A stretch of 59,769 nucleotides of DNA. Origin: Entrophospora sp. SA101. Lineage: Eukaryota > Glomeromycota > Glomeromycetes > Entrophosporales > Entrophosporaceae. Both the position numbers and the translations under genes were made by a program. The stretch lies in assembly GCA_958430865.1 (NCBI GenBank), contig CAUDNR010000213.1:68732-128500 (forward strand). The letters are read 5' to 3'. The notes below the pieces were generated by a model that saw nothing but the letters and a program-made list of their open reading frames with translations, was not told the origin of the DNA and ran no database searches. Shown here piece after piece: positions 12,641 through 23,868 of this stretch. How positions within the stretch are numbered: the first letter of the stretch is position 1; every line of letters begins with the position of its first letter.

Positions 12641-14500
12641 TTCGAATACTCGAAAATTAATTGCGAATCATCTAATTCGAATATAAGCCCTAACTTACAA
12701 TAATTTTTCGCTTTTATTTTCTAACTTTTGAGCTTGAGCTTCTGTGTGTACTTTTCTTTCAGCCTTGAATAATGTTTTAATCATTTATTTCAGGTTCTTT
12801 CTTTTCTAATTCTTTAGCAAGGAGCCAAAAAGAAACCAAATCAATGATCCGCAAAAAAATTTACTATTGAATGTAAACATTTTCTTTAGAAATGTAACTT
12901 TATTTTGAGGCTTAATTGCTTGCTCTTTGTTTTTTTCACTTTTCGCTTTTCCTTTTCACATCCTTTTCGGCTTTTAACTGCTGATGCTGCCAGATCTTAT
13001 TGTTTGCGATTTACTTGTGTCCTCGTTTCTTTCTTTCCTTCAATCGCTTAATAAAATTCTCATGATTTCTTTCCCTTGTTTTTTGGCTCTCATCACGTTC
13101 TGGTTTGTATTGATAGCATTTCTGTTTTCGTTTCTTGCAATCTAGCTTCTAATTCTTGGATTTCTTTATTTTGCTCTTTGATAATTTTTACGATCAATTT
13201 TTGCATTGACACTTTCTTTTTCAATCTATTCAATTAGCTGGTCATGTTTATATTTGGTTTGTTGTCTATTCTTTTATCTCATCGTTTAATATTTTCTAAT
13301 TGGTTCATTTCACTTTGCATATTTACTATTTAATTGATGAACCTTTAAACGAATAATTGTCTTGTATACTTTACAACATTCTGGGGTACAAGTTTTGGGT
13401 AAACAAAAATAAATAATGATTCGTTCAAAAGTTATTTTATCTAACATCAGTTAGAATTATATAGACAAATAGTTTATTTTCACGAAATGTTATTAATACA
13501 CGCGTAATAAATATTCATGTTTATTATATTAAAAAAAGGTCTTAAAAGCAAATAAGATATTAATACATGGTATGCTAAAATATCCACTGTGCTAATTTAT
13601 AATTCTTTGTAATTTGATCACCACCAACTTGATCTTTTGTATCGCTCATTTTTTCAGAAGGTCCCTTAAATCTATCCCTTAGTAATGTGATATATGCATT
13701 TATTTTATCTTTAGTGATATCTTTGACGCTTTTGGTATTTTTGAATGGTCCTCGTTTATCTTTAGTGTTTCAGTTAAAGCCTCAAGTTGTTCGTTTGTCA
13801 ATTGTTGCGTAGAAGAAACCTATTTAATCATAGCTTCCAATAATTGAAATTTTTGGTTTTTAACCAAATTATCGAAATAAATTTTAATGTAACGTTCATT
13901 TTCATCATATATTGTTCTCATAATTTTCTCTGTAACAGAACTGAAAAGGCCGTGTAAACTATTAAAATATTCACTGAATATATTTTTGATCGTAATATTT
14001 TTGACTAATATATCTAATGCATCTTGAGTTATTTCTTGTGTTAGCAATCTGTAATCATTAGCTGCTTCAATAATATAATCGGCTGTACTCACGAATTGGT
14101 TCACAAGCCAAGGTGATTTTTTATAATCCTCGTAAGAGAAGGGCATTGTCGATTTAACTGCGGATGTTGATATTTTCTTGTGTCGAGATATTATTTCTTG
14201 AATTCCATGTACTACAAGTATAAGCTGTGGCAGGACTCTAGTTTTTGAAATATTGTTGGTGGATTTATTAAATTCGTCAATAAACCATTCAATTGTATCG
14301 TTAATAATGTCTTTTAGAATTATGAATGTCTTATTGTATGGTTATTTAGTGCGTTGATTAGATTTTTGTTTACATTGGTTTGTTTTAGCTGTGAGTTGGC
14401 TTCGTCAAACATTTGTATTTGGGACATTGATCTTCGGTTAATCTCAACCGTGCGCTTCAAAATCTTGGGGAATCATAGGATTTGCAAAGATGTTAACATA
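12640..14500 (-). pseudogene. Frameshifted coiled-coil protein gene, family unknown
   Basis: Read on the minus strand, coding-like segments follow one another in shifting frames: MSQIQMFDEANSQLKQTN (near 14,430), FIILKDIINDTIEWFIDEF, a 108-codon open segment at 13,820-14,146 (starts MPFSYEDYKKSPWLVNQF), NAYITLLRDRFKGPSEK (near 13,700), then heptad-rich KEQNKEIQELEARLQETKTE (near 13,190) and NHENFIKRLKERKKRG. The segments are too coherent to be chance, but at least four frameshifts or stops separate them. The whole looks like a decayed long coiled-coil protein. I recognise no family. It is AT-rich like its neighbours. Confidence 0.5.
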
Positions 14501-14689
14501 AGAATCAATAAAGCATTGAGACTAAAATAATCTTTCTTTAATATCTTTAATAATTAATTGTTATATATTTATAACATAACTTTGCACGAATTTGTATTTC
14601 TGATGTTTTCAAATTAAAAGCAATTGTAATACTAAATAATAAAATCTTTATCAGTTAGAAAAAATAATTAAATTAATCTTATTTTCTAG

Positions 14690-15340
14690 GATGCCATTTT
14701 CTATACAACTTTTTAGACAAAGTATAGCTTGCACTGCTTCAAGATTTAACCTGTTTCTTGTTCTAGTGATAGTATTTCCTGCTACTGAAAATGTTTGTTC
14801 ATATGGAATACCTGTGTGGCCTGGATTGTTAAATAATCTTTTGCTAATTGGAAATTCATGTTCATGAGTTTTTTACAAACTAATGGAAAATATTTCCATT
14901 ACTTGGAAAGATAAATATCATTCAACTTCACCATCATCATTATTAGTTGCTGATATTGATTTTCACTATACATTAAGCAACGTCTCTTTAATTCTCTAAA
15001 ATAATTTTTATCAGAAGATAAATTTTGTTACTGGTTTGAAGAACAACGAGGCATATATTTTTTAAATATTTTTAAATTGATTGTGAAAACAATTAAGTGC
15101 GGAATCAAGCTCAATGCCAAATTTAAAAATTGCTGATTTTGTACAAAGATTCAATGTTATAGGAAAAGTTGTCGCCAAGTCAATTATATTCCAATAATCA
15201 TCTAATTTTGCATCTATTAAGAAGCTAATTCATATTGACTGAATTCATTCATCATCATGTATTTCTAAAATCATAAACTGAACATCAGTCATTGTAGGAT
15301 AAGATGATTCTGAAAAGAAACTTAGCTGCCTTTTCCAAAG
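14690..15340 (-). pseudogene. hAT transposase C-terminal remnant
   Basis: On the minus strand near 14,690-14,830 the translation FSVAGNTITRTRNRLNLEA, followed by VQAILCLKSC, matches the hAT dimerisation (hATC) signature, in which an FSxAG..I...R.RL.P pattern is usual. Sequence further upstream to about 15,340 gives only degenerate fragments. The remnant abuts the Tc1 insertion at 15,745, which may have split it further. Confidence 0.7.
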
Positions 15341-15744
15341 GTTCTAAAGAACAAATGTATCTTGTATATATTTACTTTAATTAGATTATATCTTAATTAA
15401 AATGAAATAAAGTTTTATAGATCAATTACACTATTTGCATCAGGTAAAAGATTTGAATGGATGCTTCTTCAGTCTCAACAAACGTAATGTCATCTCCATT
15501 TGCTGTTCCGCCTGTTTTTATATCAATTTCTGGTTTCAGTTAATCATCACTGAACCTTTAAATTTAAATATCAAATTTCTTATTAAATCAATTTGCACAT
15601 CTATAATTAACTCAGGATTTTGTTTGAGGACCCTTACACATAAAACCATAGCAGATTCATTATCTGTTTTAAGACTCTTTTTTGATAAACTAAAGGACCA
15701 TACGTCTGTTGTAATTGATACCCTCCTGAAACTTCTTCAATGTA

Positions 15745-17027
15745 CAGTGTGGGACAAAAAATTTTGCCTTCGGTAATATTACAATAACTTTACAACCAAC
15801 AAAGCAAATCACTTATAAAATAGCTCATTTAAAACTATGAAATGAATTGATTTTATTATAAAAATTAAAAAGGAATTCATTTGCCATTTCTTTCAATAAT
15901 CGCTTCGCAACGTCTCTTCATTGAGCCTATCAAATTTTTTATAACAGAATCCAGAATACTCTCCCACTCCTCAATCATAAAACACTTTAATTCAGTGAGA
16001 TTTTTTGGTCATCGCCTTTCTACATTGGTCTTAACTATGCTCCAAAGATTTTCTATGGGATTGATGTCAGGGCTGTTAGATGGCCAGTCAATAACTTCAG
16101 GCATATTTGCCTGAAGGAACTCCCGAGCTACAGCACTTGTATGCTTGGGATCATTGTCTTGCTGAAAGCGCCAGACACATCCTAGCATTTGTTTAATCTC
16201 AGGAAAGTGCTTCTGAAGAATTTCGATGTAAAAAAATCCCGTCATTATTTCTTGAAAGCAGAAAAGGCTAGTTTTTCCTGTTGCACAAAATCCGCCCCAG
16301 GCAAAAATTTTTGTACGATTTTTTGGAATAGGGTGGATTGGCTGTGCACCTTTATACCACTGTTTTATGGTATTTCGGAATAACTGAAAAGCAGTTTCAT
16401 CTGAAAAAAGGGGTTTTTTCCAGTTATCATTAAGGTGAGCGCAAGCCCATTCTACACGTTTTCTTTTATGGACACTGGTAAGCATTGGAGTGACTGCGGG
16501 TAAATTATTTTTATAACCCAGACTGTGTAGATGTCTCGAAACAGTTCTATAAGATACTTCAAGATCATTTTCAGATAACTTAATTGCTATCTTTCAGGAA
16601 GAGAGAGATGGATCACGTCTCAAGTACTGGCCAATGGCCTTAGATGATCTTGAAGTAATTTTTTTAGGGCGACCACTCCCTTCTTTATGCGCAATACTAC
16701 CAGTATCCTTTATTTTTTTAATATTATAATTAATCGTCCTTAATGGGATGTTAGTTTGTTTATGAATCTCTTGAGGAGATCGTATTCCATTGTTCCAAAA
16801 ATGTAAAATAACTTGAGGGTGCAATCTTTTATCTTGTAATGTCATTTTGATTGTGATTTAAAAGGAACAACAGTGAAATAATTCTAACGTTGAATATGTA
16901 AACAATGTGCCACATAACACGATACAAATTTGGTATATATATTATTCGTGTGATACTCTTTAAATTTAATAAGTATACAGGTTTTAATTACATCAACATT
17001 GAAGGCAAAATTTTTTGTCCCACACTG
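15745..17027 (-). mobile_element. Complete Tc1-family element with dead transposase
   Basis: 1,283 bp bounded by inverted repeats: the left end CAGTGTGGGACAAAAAATTT is mirrored by AAATTTTTTGTCCCACACTG at the right end. TA target duplications lie at 15,743-15,744 and 17,028-17,029. One transposase frame occupies most of the minus strand. The exact ends and uninterrupted frame length suggest a fairly recent insertion, but the transposase carries two stops. Confidence 0.92.
15877..16845 (-). pseudogene. Tc1-family DDE transposase with two in-frame TGA codons
   Basis: A single reading frame of 323 codons runs from ATG 16,845 to TGA 15,877, interrupted only by TGA at 16,594-16,596 and 16,009-16,011; no frameshift is seen. 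The N-terminal paired-like HTH contains IHKQTNIPLRTINYNIKKIK and an AT-hook-like GSGRPKK. The catalytic region shows LFSDETAFQLF (Asp 1), WRFQQDNDPKHTS (Asp 2) and PSNSPDINPIENLW (third acidic residue). Typical Tc1 transposases are about 340 aa, so the length is near complete. Comparing the second stop with the 4.3-kb fossil (AGG-CGA-TGA against AGA-TGG-CAA) suggests that ancestral CGG/CGA arginine codons were lost by CpG transitions. Confidence 0.88.
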
Positions 17028-17029
17028 TA

Positions 17030-19540
17030 ATCTTTAATTATATAATTTTTAACTTTGTGACCCTACATATAGTTTCAATTGAAACAATTTAATTTTTTTG
17101 CAGGAGAAATAACAATAATAAATAAACAAGGTTTTTGTCATACAGGAAAAAAAGGGGGCAACCATGAAAAAATCCACACATAGATTTATTAATTAGAATT
17201 TGGCAAACAACCAATATCAAATACCCCAATAATTTATGCAAAATTATGCAATGCATAAATCTGGTGTCTCTATGTCAAAGTCTGCTTCTTCATTTAATCT
17301 TGAAGACATGAAGGCTTTGAATATGAAATTTGCTGGCTCAGAAGATCAAACAGAGTGTTTCCTGGTCTGGTGACATGAATGGTTAGCATCTTATCCTAAT
17401 ACCATAATTTTATTGATAACTCATTACCTTTTGTAGATACAGAAATTCCTATCTAGTTACTTCTTCCTAACATCTCAAAAAAGGATTTTGAAATTGGCAT
17501 AAATGAGATTGATGATCTTGAACTGCCAAATCCTTCTTTTAAATGTCAAAAATGGTAAAAAATGAAGATGTTGTTTCAGGCACCTCTGAGACAAAAACTG
17601 ATACCATTGTTATGACAATTTTGACTAGTCCGGCAATAGTATGGCCACTAAACCTTTCATAAGTTATCCTTCTTTTATCTCCTAAAAATTATGCATAATG
17701 ATGTTTGCTAACCATTGCTCTCTATCATGGTCAACACCCATTACTTTCTTTTAAAATTAATGAACATAAAGTCAAAGCTGATTGAGAATTCACTATCACA
17801 TCATTTGATATTAATGTTATCATTGTAGCAGTATGATTATGAATCAATTATTTGCAGTTTAACTACATTTTAAAGAATATATCAGTTGACTATGGTTGTG
17901 GTGAACTGCAGATTGCTACAGAACTTTTGGCAGCTGCATATGAAAACCATCAAAGGATGTTATGGGAGATCAAGTGCTTTTTGCTGTTTGGTTCATTTGT
18001 TCTTATTTCACATTTTATTGCTTTGAAGTCAGTAATAATACTTTAGAGAATTGGCTATTGGTTTGCAAGTTAATGAACATATTATCATGACACTCTGGTC
18101 AGGGAAAAATACTAAGACTTCAGGTATTGACCTAAAAACTGACATAACTCTTTACATGATTTTGATAAAATAAAATGATAAATGATGACTAATTGACAAT
18201 TACTAATGTTAAATGTCAAAAATATATTATTGATGATGTCATGATTAAATGATACCTGACGAAATGTTTTGTGGCAAGAAATTATTTTGTCATAATTAAT
18301 TAAAATGTCAGATATAATCAGCTTTAATTTGTAAATGTTAACTCAAGTGTTGATGATAACTTGTCTCCTTAGAATATTATTAGACAGAAAAAATATGACA
18401 ATGTGACTCTGGACACATTTGTATTCAATTCAATCCATTAAACCAATAATGGCATAGAAGCTTTAATACAACAGGTTTCTAGATTATTTTTGCAGGGAAA
18501 TCAATCAATCAGCTGAATAAACCCTGAACTAGAGATAAATCTGTTTTTCCCTTTATTTATCAGATCAACTCACTTATTTAAACTATGCTATTGATCTGCA
18601 ATTAAAAAGAGCACAACAATCATGATTGTTATATTTGTAGTTATACTCTTAAGCCTAGGAACATAATCATCAAATCCATCATCTTTAAATACTGTTTTTC
18701 AAAAAATAAATAATTTATGAGGAAAAAATAAAAAAAGGAGCATTGCTTGAAAGTATTTCTTTAAATGAAGCCCTATCAGAAGTTCAAGATGCTCAAAATC
18801 TTAATGATGAATCTAACTCATTACAGCAGGATTACTTTTTAATGCAATGCTTAGATACAAAAACACAAAAACTCAAACATTGGTAAACATTTGGATGAAA
18901 TTGATATATATTTAGATAAGACAGTAAAACATTAATGTATTCAAATGGTGGAATTCTGCAGAAATCATGGGAATGTGTATTTAAAAACGGAAAATACTAT
19001 TATTATTACTATTACCACTCTTGATACTAAACGGTCAGAGTAAGAATATTCTTTAATGGTAAACCAAAATAATTTTTTGATCACGATCTTGCATTATTAT
19101 TGGTCAATTTGATGATCAGCAAAGTCTTTTTTACGAAAATCGCAAGGACAACAACCGAATTTTTATTTATAAATCAATCGGCTGAGTCTCAAAGATTATT
19201 TTCGTATTAGGAGAGAAAATGTTTTTTTATAACAGAAAAAATTTTTAGTTATAGTGCAAGTCACTTAGTCCCGCAACTTTTTATTGGTCGTGTAGATTCT
19301 TCAAATCCTCCAAAAATGGAAATGCAACACCCCAAAATAAATCGTTACGATTTCATCTCGTGTTGTTGTGGAGGATTATTGAGCTTCAAAAGCTGCATAA
19401 GTTTACCGAACTTACTAAAATTGACAAAAAAGTTAATATAAAAAATTTTTTTTCTTTATGTTGCAGATCTTTTGTCACATGAATTTCCCAGATGAATGGA
19501 TAGAGAATTTATATATACATAAAAAAACACTAAGCTAATA
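17030..19540. other. Transposon-derived debris without an intact gene
   Basis: Only broken coding-like pieces are seen, for example on the plus strand MHKSGVSMSKSASSFNLEDM (near 17,252), KNISVDYGCGELQIATELLA (near 17,870) and LNEALSEVQDAQNLNDES (near 18,765). All are followed within a few codons by stops. I cannot assign them to a family. No RNA gene or regulatory site recognised. Confidence 0.4.
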
Positions 19541-19544
19541 CATA

Positions 19545-20601
19545 TGTAAACTCGATAAGTCGGTTTTGGCCTAACTCGGCCAAAAATTTTCGCCCCGTTT
19601 TTTTACTATTTAAAAAAATTCGATAAGTCGGTCAATCTATATAAAGTCATGATAAGCGCTAAGTCGGTCAATCACTTAGCCCAAGTATAATTAAATGAAT
19701 CGCGATAAGTCGGTCTCACGTGATATCTCATTATGTAAAGGGTCATCATTACTATTTTAGTAACGTATGATCTAATAATTTTTATTCGTAATATTTCGTC
19801 ATTAGCAAAATGATTATTTGTAATAAAATATCTGATGTAAAAACTCTTTATTGTTCATTTTTATGTCATCAATTGTATCCATTTATTATCTCATTTATAA
19901 TTTAGAAGGAAGAGAGCATTCTCACTTGTGAACTACAATTATGTTTTATGAATAATGTATTAATATTTTATTATCTCAGCAGTTATATCATCAATTGTGT
20001 CATTAATTCTTATCATGAATAATGCATTAATATTTTATTATCTCAGCAGTTGTATCATCAATTGTATCATTCAAATAATTCGGAGAACATTCTTGTCTAA
20101 TTGCGAACAATACATCTATATTTTTTTATCTCATTTTTATATCATCTGCAGTACAAGAAGCTCCAGAAGAGGAAGAAGAGGAAGAAGCAGAAGGTATGAT
20201 GAGTATTCGAATATCAAATACAATTGCCATTAATAACATCCAAAATCTATTTAATTATTTGCAACAAAATTCCGATATAAAAAGTTAACAGTTCAGTAAT
20301 CTCAGGATTGAGAGATTTACAACAACAAATTAGAAGAAAACAAAATGCTTCACTAAAGCAACCTACTTTAGAAGAAAATCTTTATAATAGAAATAATCCT
20401 TAGTTTTTTTGATATAGTTTTATTATTATTATGTTTATTATTATATATTTTCGATGTTTATTATTATATATATTATATATTTTCAATGTTAACATTTTTT
20501 ATTTTAATAAATTAAAAATCACGTGAAATTCGATAAGTCGGTTCTCTCGATAAGTCGGTCGCAGGAGTCCGCCCCAACATGACCGACTTATCGAGTTTAC
20601 A
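19545..20601 (+). mobile_element. Pogo-like element remnant with TGTAAACTCGATAAGTCGG ends
   Basis: The left end TGTAAACTCGATAAGTCGGT (19,545) is mirrored by ACCGACTTATCGAGTTTACA-type sequence ending at 20,601, with TA on each side. The CGATAAGTCGGT motif is repeated several times inside both ends (about 19,620-19,710 and 20,525-20,560). Near 20,300-20,403 the plus strand encodes ISGLRDLQQQIRRKQNASLK followed by QPTLEENLY, reminiscent of the C-terminal tail of pogo/Tigger (CENP-B-like) transposases. The catalytic domain is gone, so it is non-autonomous. Confidence 0.75.
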
Positions 20602-20681
20602 TATTAGTCACAGGACATGTCACATCAATTGATTTTCTATATGTGAAAATAAATTCGAAATTCGTGTCACATGAAGTTTTT

Positions 20682-20691
20682 NNNNNNNNNN
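20682..20691. other. Assembly gap (10 N)
   Basis: A run of ten N joins two contigs. The real distance and orientation are not given by the sequence. Confidence 0.99.
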
Positions 20692-21727
20692 TATGTATGA
20701 TCTGCATTTTTCATACATGTATGGAAATAAATTCATACGTTACATACATAGAGGTTCATACATTACATATTTTCTGTATTACCTGAGAAACCACCTTTAG
20801 TCAACACTTTAGCTACATCAATGACTTGAGTCAAAAGTTTCATCATAAATCATTAATACATGATTGGATAATTGTGCACTCCATGTTTCAGATCCAAAAT
20901 ATCAAATGAAATTATTATTAAATTATTATGTGAATTTATGGATATCAATATTGATTGATTAAGTTAATTTGCAATAATAATAATAAACCTTTAATTTCAT
21001 GAATTATTATTATTATGAATAGTAATAGGGAATAACTTTTGGTCTTTGCTTGAAAAAATAGAGGAAACAATAGATCATTAACACTAATAAATAAAACTCT
21101 GTGATAGAATCATAAACTTTTAAAAATAAAATACAAATAAAAACATTGTTTTTATTTTCTTTGTTTAAAGCACTTTTATAAAAGCAACAAGTGTAGTTAG
21201 TTAATTCATTGGTAAAAGGCAACAATTGTGGAGCTTTGGTAAAAATCCGCATTTTATTTTCTTTAGTGAGCAAGCAAGATTAGGTATAACTAATAATGAA
21301 GTAACATCCAAGGTTAATTGGAAATACTGGTAGTGTTATTGTAATTGTAAATGTAAGACTGTTAAATAAGTCAGTTAATTGCAGGCAACTGACAATAATT
21401 TGGTGCTTGTCAATTAATTTACAAATTTACCTTAGTTCTTGATTACTGCCTTTTTATGAATCTGTGAGCATACTCAATGGTACTAGTTAACTGTAAATAA
21501 ATAAAGATGGCCCTTTTATAAACCATAAAGTTCTTTTTATTCATTTGTGATTGATTTATTTAGTCATTTACACTTACTTATTGGCCAATTGCCAAATTCA
21601 CTTTGGTTTATTTGCAAAACAATTTAACTGACAAGAATAGCCCAAAAGTTGAGCCATCAATCAAGATGATACATCGCAGTATCATCATTTAACAAGAATC
21701 AAAAAACAGTAAAACGTTTATTATTTG
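20692..21727. other. AT-rich intergenic stretch, no gene seen
   Basis: Short-period repeats of TACAT/TATGTA type at the contig edge and ATT runs near 20,980-21,015. The longest open frames are under 90 codons and have no recognisable composition or motif. Confidence 0.4.
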
Positions 21728-21855
21728 GAGCATGCTCCAACAAAACCAGACAAAGTGAACATTGGTATTTACCAAGGGTTTCAGGGATCAAAATTTAGTC
21801 ATTATCATCACAATTTTATAATGTCCCATTTGTTATCTTAAGTGATATATAGAAC
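21728..21855. repeat. Dispersed terminal repeat, copy 2
   Basis: Begins with the GCATGC-bearing end and continues ACCAGACAAAGTGAACATTG and AGGGATCAAAATTTAGTCAT to CCCATTTGTTATCTTAAGTG, the reverse-complement orientation of copy 1. It lies 25 bp upstream of a conserved 80-codon micro-ORF, as it does at 50.2 kb. Confidence 0.8.
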
Positions 21856-21879
21856 TATCCCTATGTAAAAATAGTTGAT

Positions 21880-22122
21880 ATGAAACTAATTTACATTAGG
21901 TCTACTATGGAACCCAAGAATTACAGCACCATTAGAAGGATTTTGAAGAAAGAACAAGGTGAAAAAATTGCTCCTTACATTTTCAAAATAAATGACACTC
22001 AGAAACTTGAAGCTTATCTAAGAAAAGAAAGGATTGCTTATGAAATTTACCATGAAAGAAAAATAATAAATGTTAGAAAAAGAAAGCAGAATGAAGATGT
22101 GCTATTACCTAACAAAAAGTAA
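21880..22122 (+). CDS. Conserved 80-aa basic micro-protein of the cassette (copy A)
   Basis: ATG 21,880 to TAA 22,120-22,122. The product starts MKLIYIRSTMEPKNYSTI, continues with a charged region (KKEQGEKIAPYIFKINDTQK) and ends in a basic tail. The copy at 50,330-50,575 is about 85-90% identical with mostly conservative differences and one in-frame codon insertion. A third, N-terminal-only version lies next to the same terminal repeat at 43,518 (minus). Conservation of the reading frame among diverged copies argues that it is or was a real gene. The compact alpha/beta-looking sequence suggests a small nucleic-acid-binding or regulatory protein, but no family is recognised. It converges on the A-B-C cassette. 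Confidence 0.55.
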   Translation: MKLIYIRSTMEPKNYSTIRRILKKEQGEKIAPYIFKINDTQKLEAYLRKERIAYEIYHERKIINVRKRKQNEDVLLPNKK

Positions 22123-22172
22123 AAACATTTGGAAGAAGAAAAATAAACTTATTTTTATTGTTAAATACCGGT

Positions 22173-22581
22173 CTATTTTTTCTTTTTAACCCTTTTAACA
22201 GCATAAATCATAGCAATTATAAAACCTAAAATTAAAGTTACACCTGCTATTCATAATGAAATAGATTTATCATCATAATTTCCTTTATTTTTGAAATATT
22301 GTTTTTATATTCCTCAGCTTTGGCAAAATCTTCATCTTTTAAGTCAGAGACAGTAGTTTTAATATGATTATATTTGTAATCAGAAAAAATGTAAATCTTA
22401 TTTTTATCAGTAACAATGTAGCTGCCTTTTCATTATGTTGGATATCATAATAAGATATCAAAAGCCAGGATATTTTCTTTAATTTTATCTAAAAGACAGT
22501 TGGAATGAATTTCATTTATATTAGAGGAAAATACTTCCTCAATATTCTTTAAATTACTTTCTTATTTTCAATCAAGGTCAT
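22173..22581 (-). pseudogene. Cassette gene C: small membrane-anchored protein, frameshifted (copy A)
   Basis: The ATG at 22,581 overlaps the stop of gene B by four bases (ATGA). The frame begins MTLIENK and continues coding-like to a stretch that reads SYYDIQHNEK in the shifted frame and SYIVTDKNKIYIFSDY in the original frame, so at least two frame changes are present. The 3' end encodes a hydrophobic segment (IAGVTLILGFIIAMIYAV) followed by a basic RVKKKK tail, that is, a C-terminal membrane anchor with cytoplasmic lysines. An in-frame TGA directly precedes the membrane segment. The same lesions occur in copy B at 50.7-51.0 kb, so they predate the copies' divergence or are not lesions in the source organism. 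Confidence 0.5.
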
Positions 22582-23114
22582 TTCTTAGTTTCTTTAATTT
22601 CAATTTGTGCAGTTTGTTGAGTTCCCTGCTTCCTTAATTGCTCAACCTCACTTTCAAGTCTTTGAATCTTACTCAATAATTCTTTCTTTTGATTACTATG
22701 CCAATCCTTCGAAACTTCTAAGGCTTCCAAATGAGAACTGATTTCTTCCTTAGCACTAGTTAGTTGTTGTTTCAAGTCTTTATTTTGTTGTTCTAATCTA
22801 CCCACATAACTCTGAGCTATTATTTCCATTATTGTCAGAGTTTTAACTGGTTCATCTTTCCTTAAATCACAAAAGCATTCTATTCTGTTTCTCATAATTT
22901 GACCACAATCACTATAATGTGGTAGAGTATCATCATCAAGAGCTTTTTTACACTCTACACAAATATAAGCAATGTTGTTGTAATCATTATTGTCTCCATT
23001 GTAAGATATTATTTTGTAAGTAGCAGTAAAACTTTTTTCTCTTTCAAAAAGGCAGAAATTACAATGCCATTTATCTCCTCTCCTTAACTCGTTAGCTTGA
23101 TATTCTAATTTCAT
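22578..23114 (-). CDS. Cassette gene B: zinc-ribbon plus coiled-coil protein, 178 aa (copy A)
   Basis: Open from ATG 23,114 to TGA 22,578. The N-terminal 75 residues hold three CxxC pairs (HCNFC, ICVEC and a SDCG pair), likely one or two zinc ribbons. Residues about 95-170 are a strongly heptad-patterned coiled coil (VGRLEQQNKDLKQQL, RLESEVEQLRKQ). Gene A ends just upstream and gene C starts by ATGA overlap downstream, a spacing usual for bacterial or phage operons and foreign to fungal nuclear genes. The copy at 51,005-51,541 is about 95% identical but has TGA where this copy has CAA. No intron signals are seen. The function is unknown; zinc ribbon plus coiled coil would suit a scaffold or DNA-associated protein. 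Confidence 0.6.
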   Translation of the reverse strand: MKLEYQANELRRGDKWHCNFCLFEREKSFTATYKIISYNGDNNDYNNIAYICVECKKALDDDTLPHYSDCGQIMRNRIECFCDLRKDEPVKTLTIMEIIAQSYVGRLEQQNKDLKQQLTSAKEEISSHLEALEVSKDWHSNQKKELLSKIQRLESEVEQLRKQGTQQTAQIEIKETKK

Positions 23115-23115
23115 A

Positions 23116-23821
23116 CTATTTGACTTTTTGTAAGATATAAGTGTTGAATTTTTCCCTAGTTATTTCTTTTGCTTGCTTAACTCTGTTCTTTAATTTGTTA
23201 GTTAAGAGTTTAAATTTGTTTTCTTGGTAAAGTTGTCAGTTCTTGAAATTGTTTTTTTGCTAAATAATTCTGACATGAAACAACAGCTCTATTTGTTTCA
23301 AAACTTTTTCTAAGTTATCATCCTTTTCTTTGCTTTGTCTTATTCTCCATTGTTTAGCCACATCAAGAGCTTCTAAATGACAATCAGATGTTTCCTCCTC
23401 TAATTCTAATGCTTCTTCTAGCTCTTGTTTGGTAATCAACACTTTTTTCTAGAATAGCATTCTTTTCTTCAAGTTCTTTATTTTTATCATAAGTAAATCT
23501 AAAAGAATCTGAAGTAGCTAATGTTCATTCACTAAATCCTTTAACAATGTTTTCAATAGTGAATTCATTACCAAAAATAACTTTCTCAACTCCATTTTCT
23601 TTTTGAATATTTACCCACTCATCTCAAGCTCAAAAATGTTGTTTTAAGGTCATTAAAGTGCCAGCAATTTCTGGTCTTTCACTTTCCATAACATTGTTAA
23701 CTGCATTTAAAGTTCTTAGTTTAAAGTTTTCATATTTATCAGCTAATTGCTTTCTTAATGTTTCAATTTTGTTTAATAGTTTTTGGTTTTTTTCTTGTTG
23801 TTCTGTAATTATGTTTACCAT
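23116..23821 (-). pseudogene. Cassette gene A: coiled-coil protein, broken copy (copy A)
   Basis: Starts at ATG 23,821 (MVNIITEQQEKNQKLLNKIE). Compared with the full-length copy at 51,543-52,274 it shares the three in-frame TGA codons (23,630-23,632, 23,624-23,626 and 23,525-23,527). It also has an 11-bp deletion near 23,437 and a 13-bp deletion near 23,285, both causing frameshifts. The portion above 23,437 is identical to copy B; below that the two copies differ at roughly one base in twenty. This copy is dead by any genetic code. Confidence 0.7.
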
Positions 23822-23868
23822 GATTTTCTTCTTTTAATAATACTTATATCCTTTTTAGATTAAAATGA

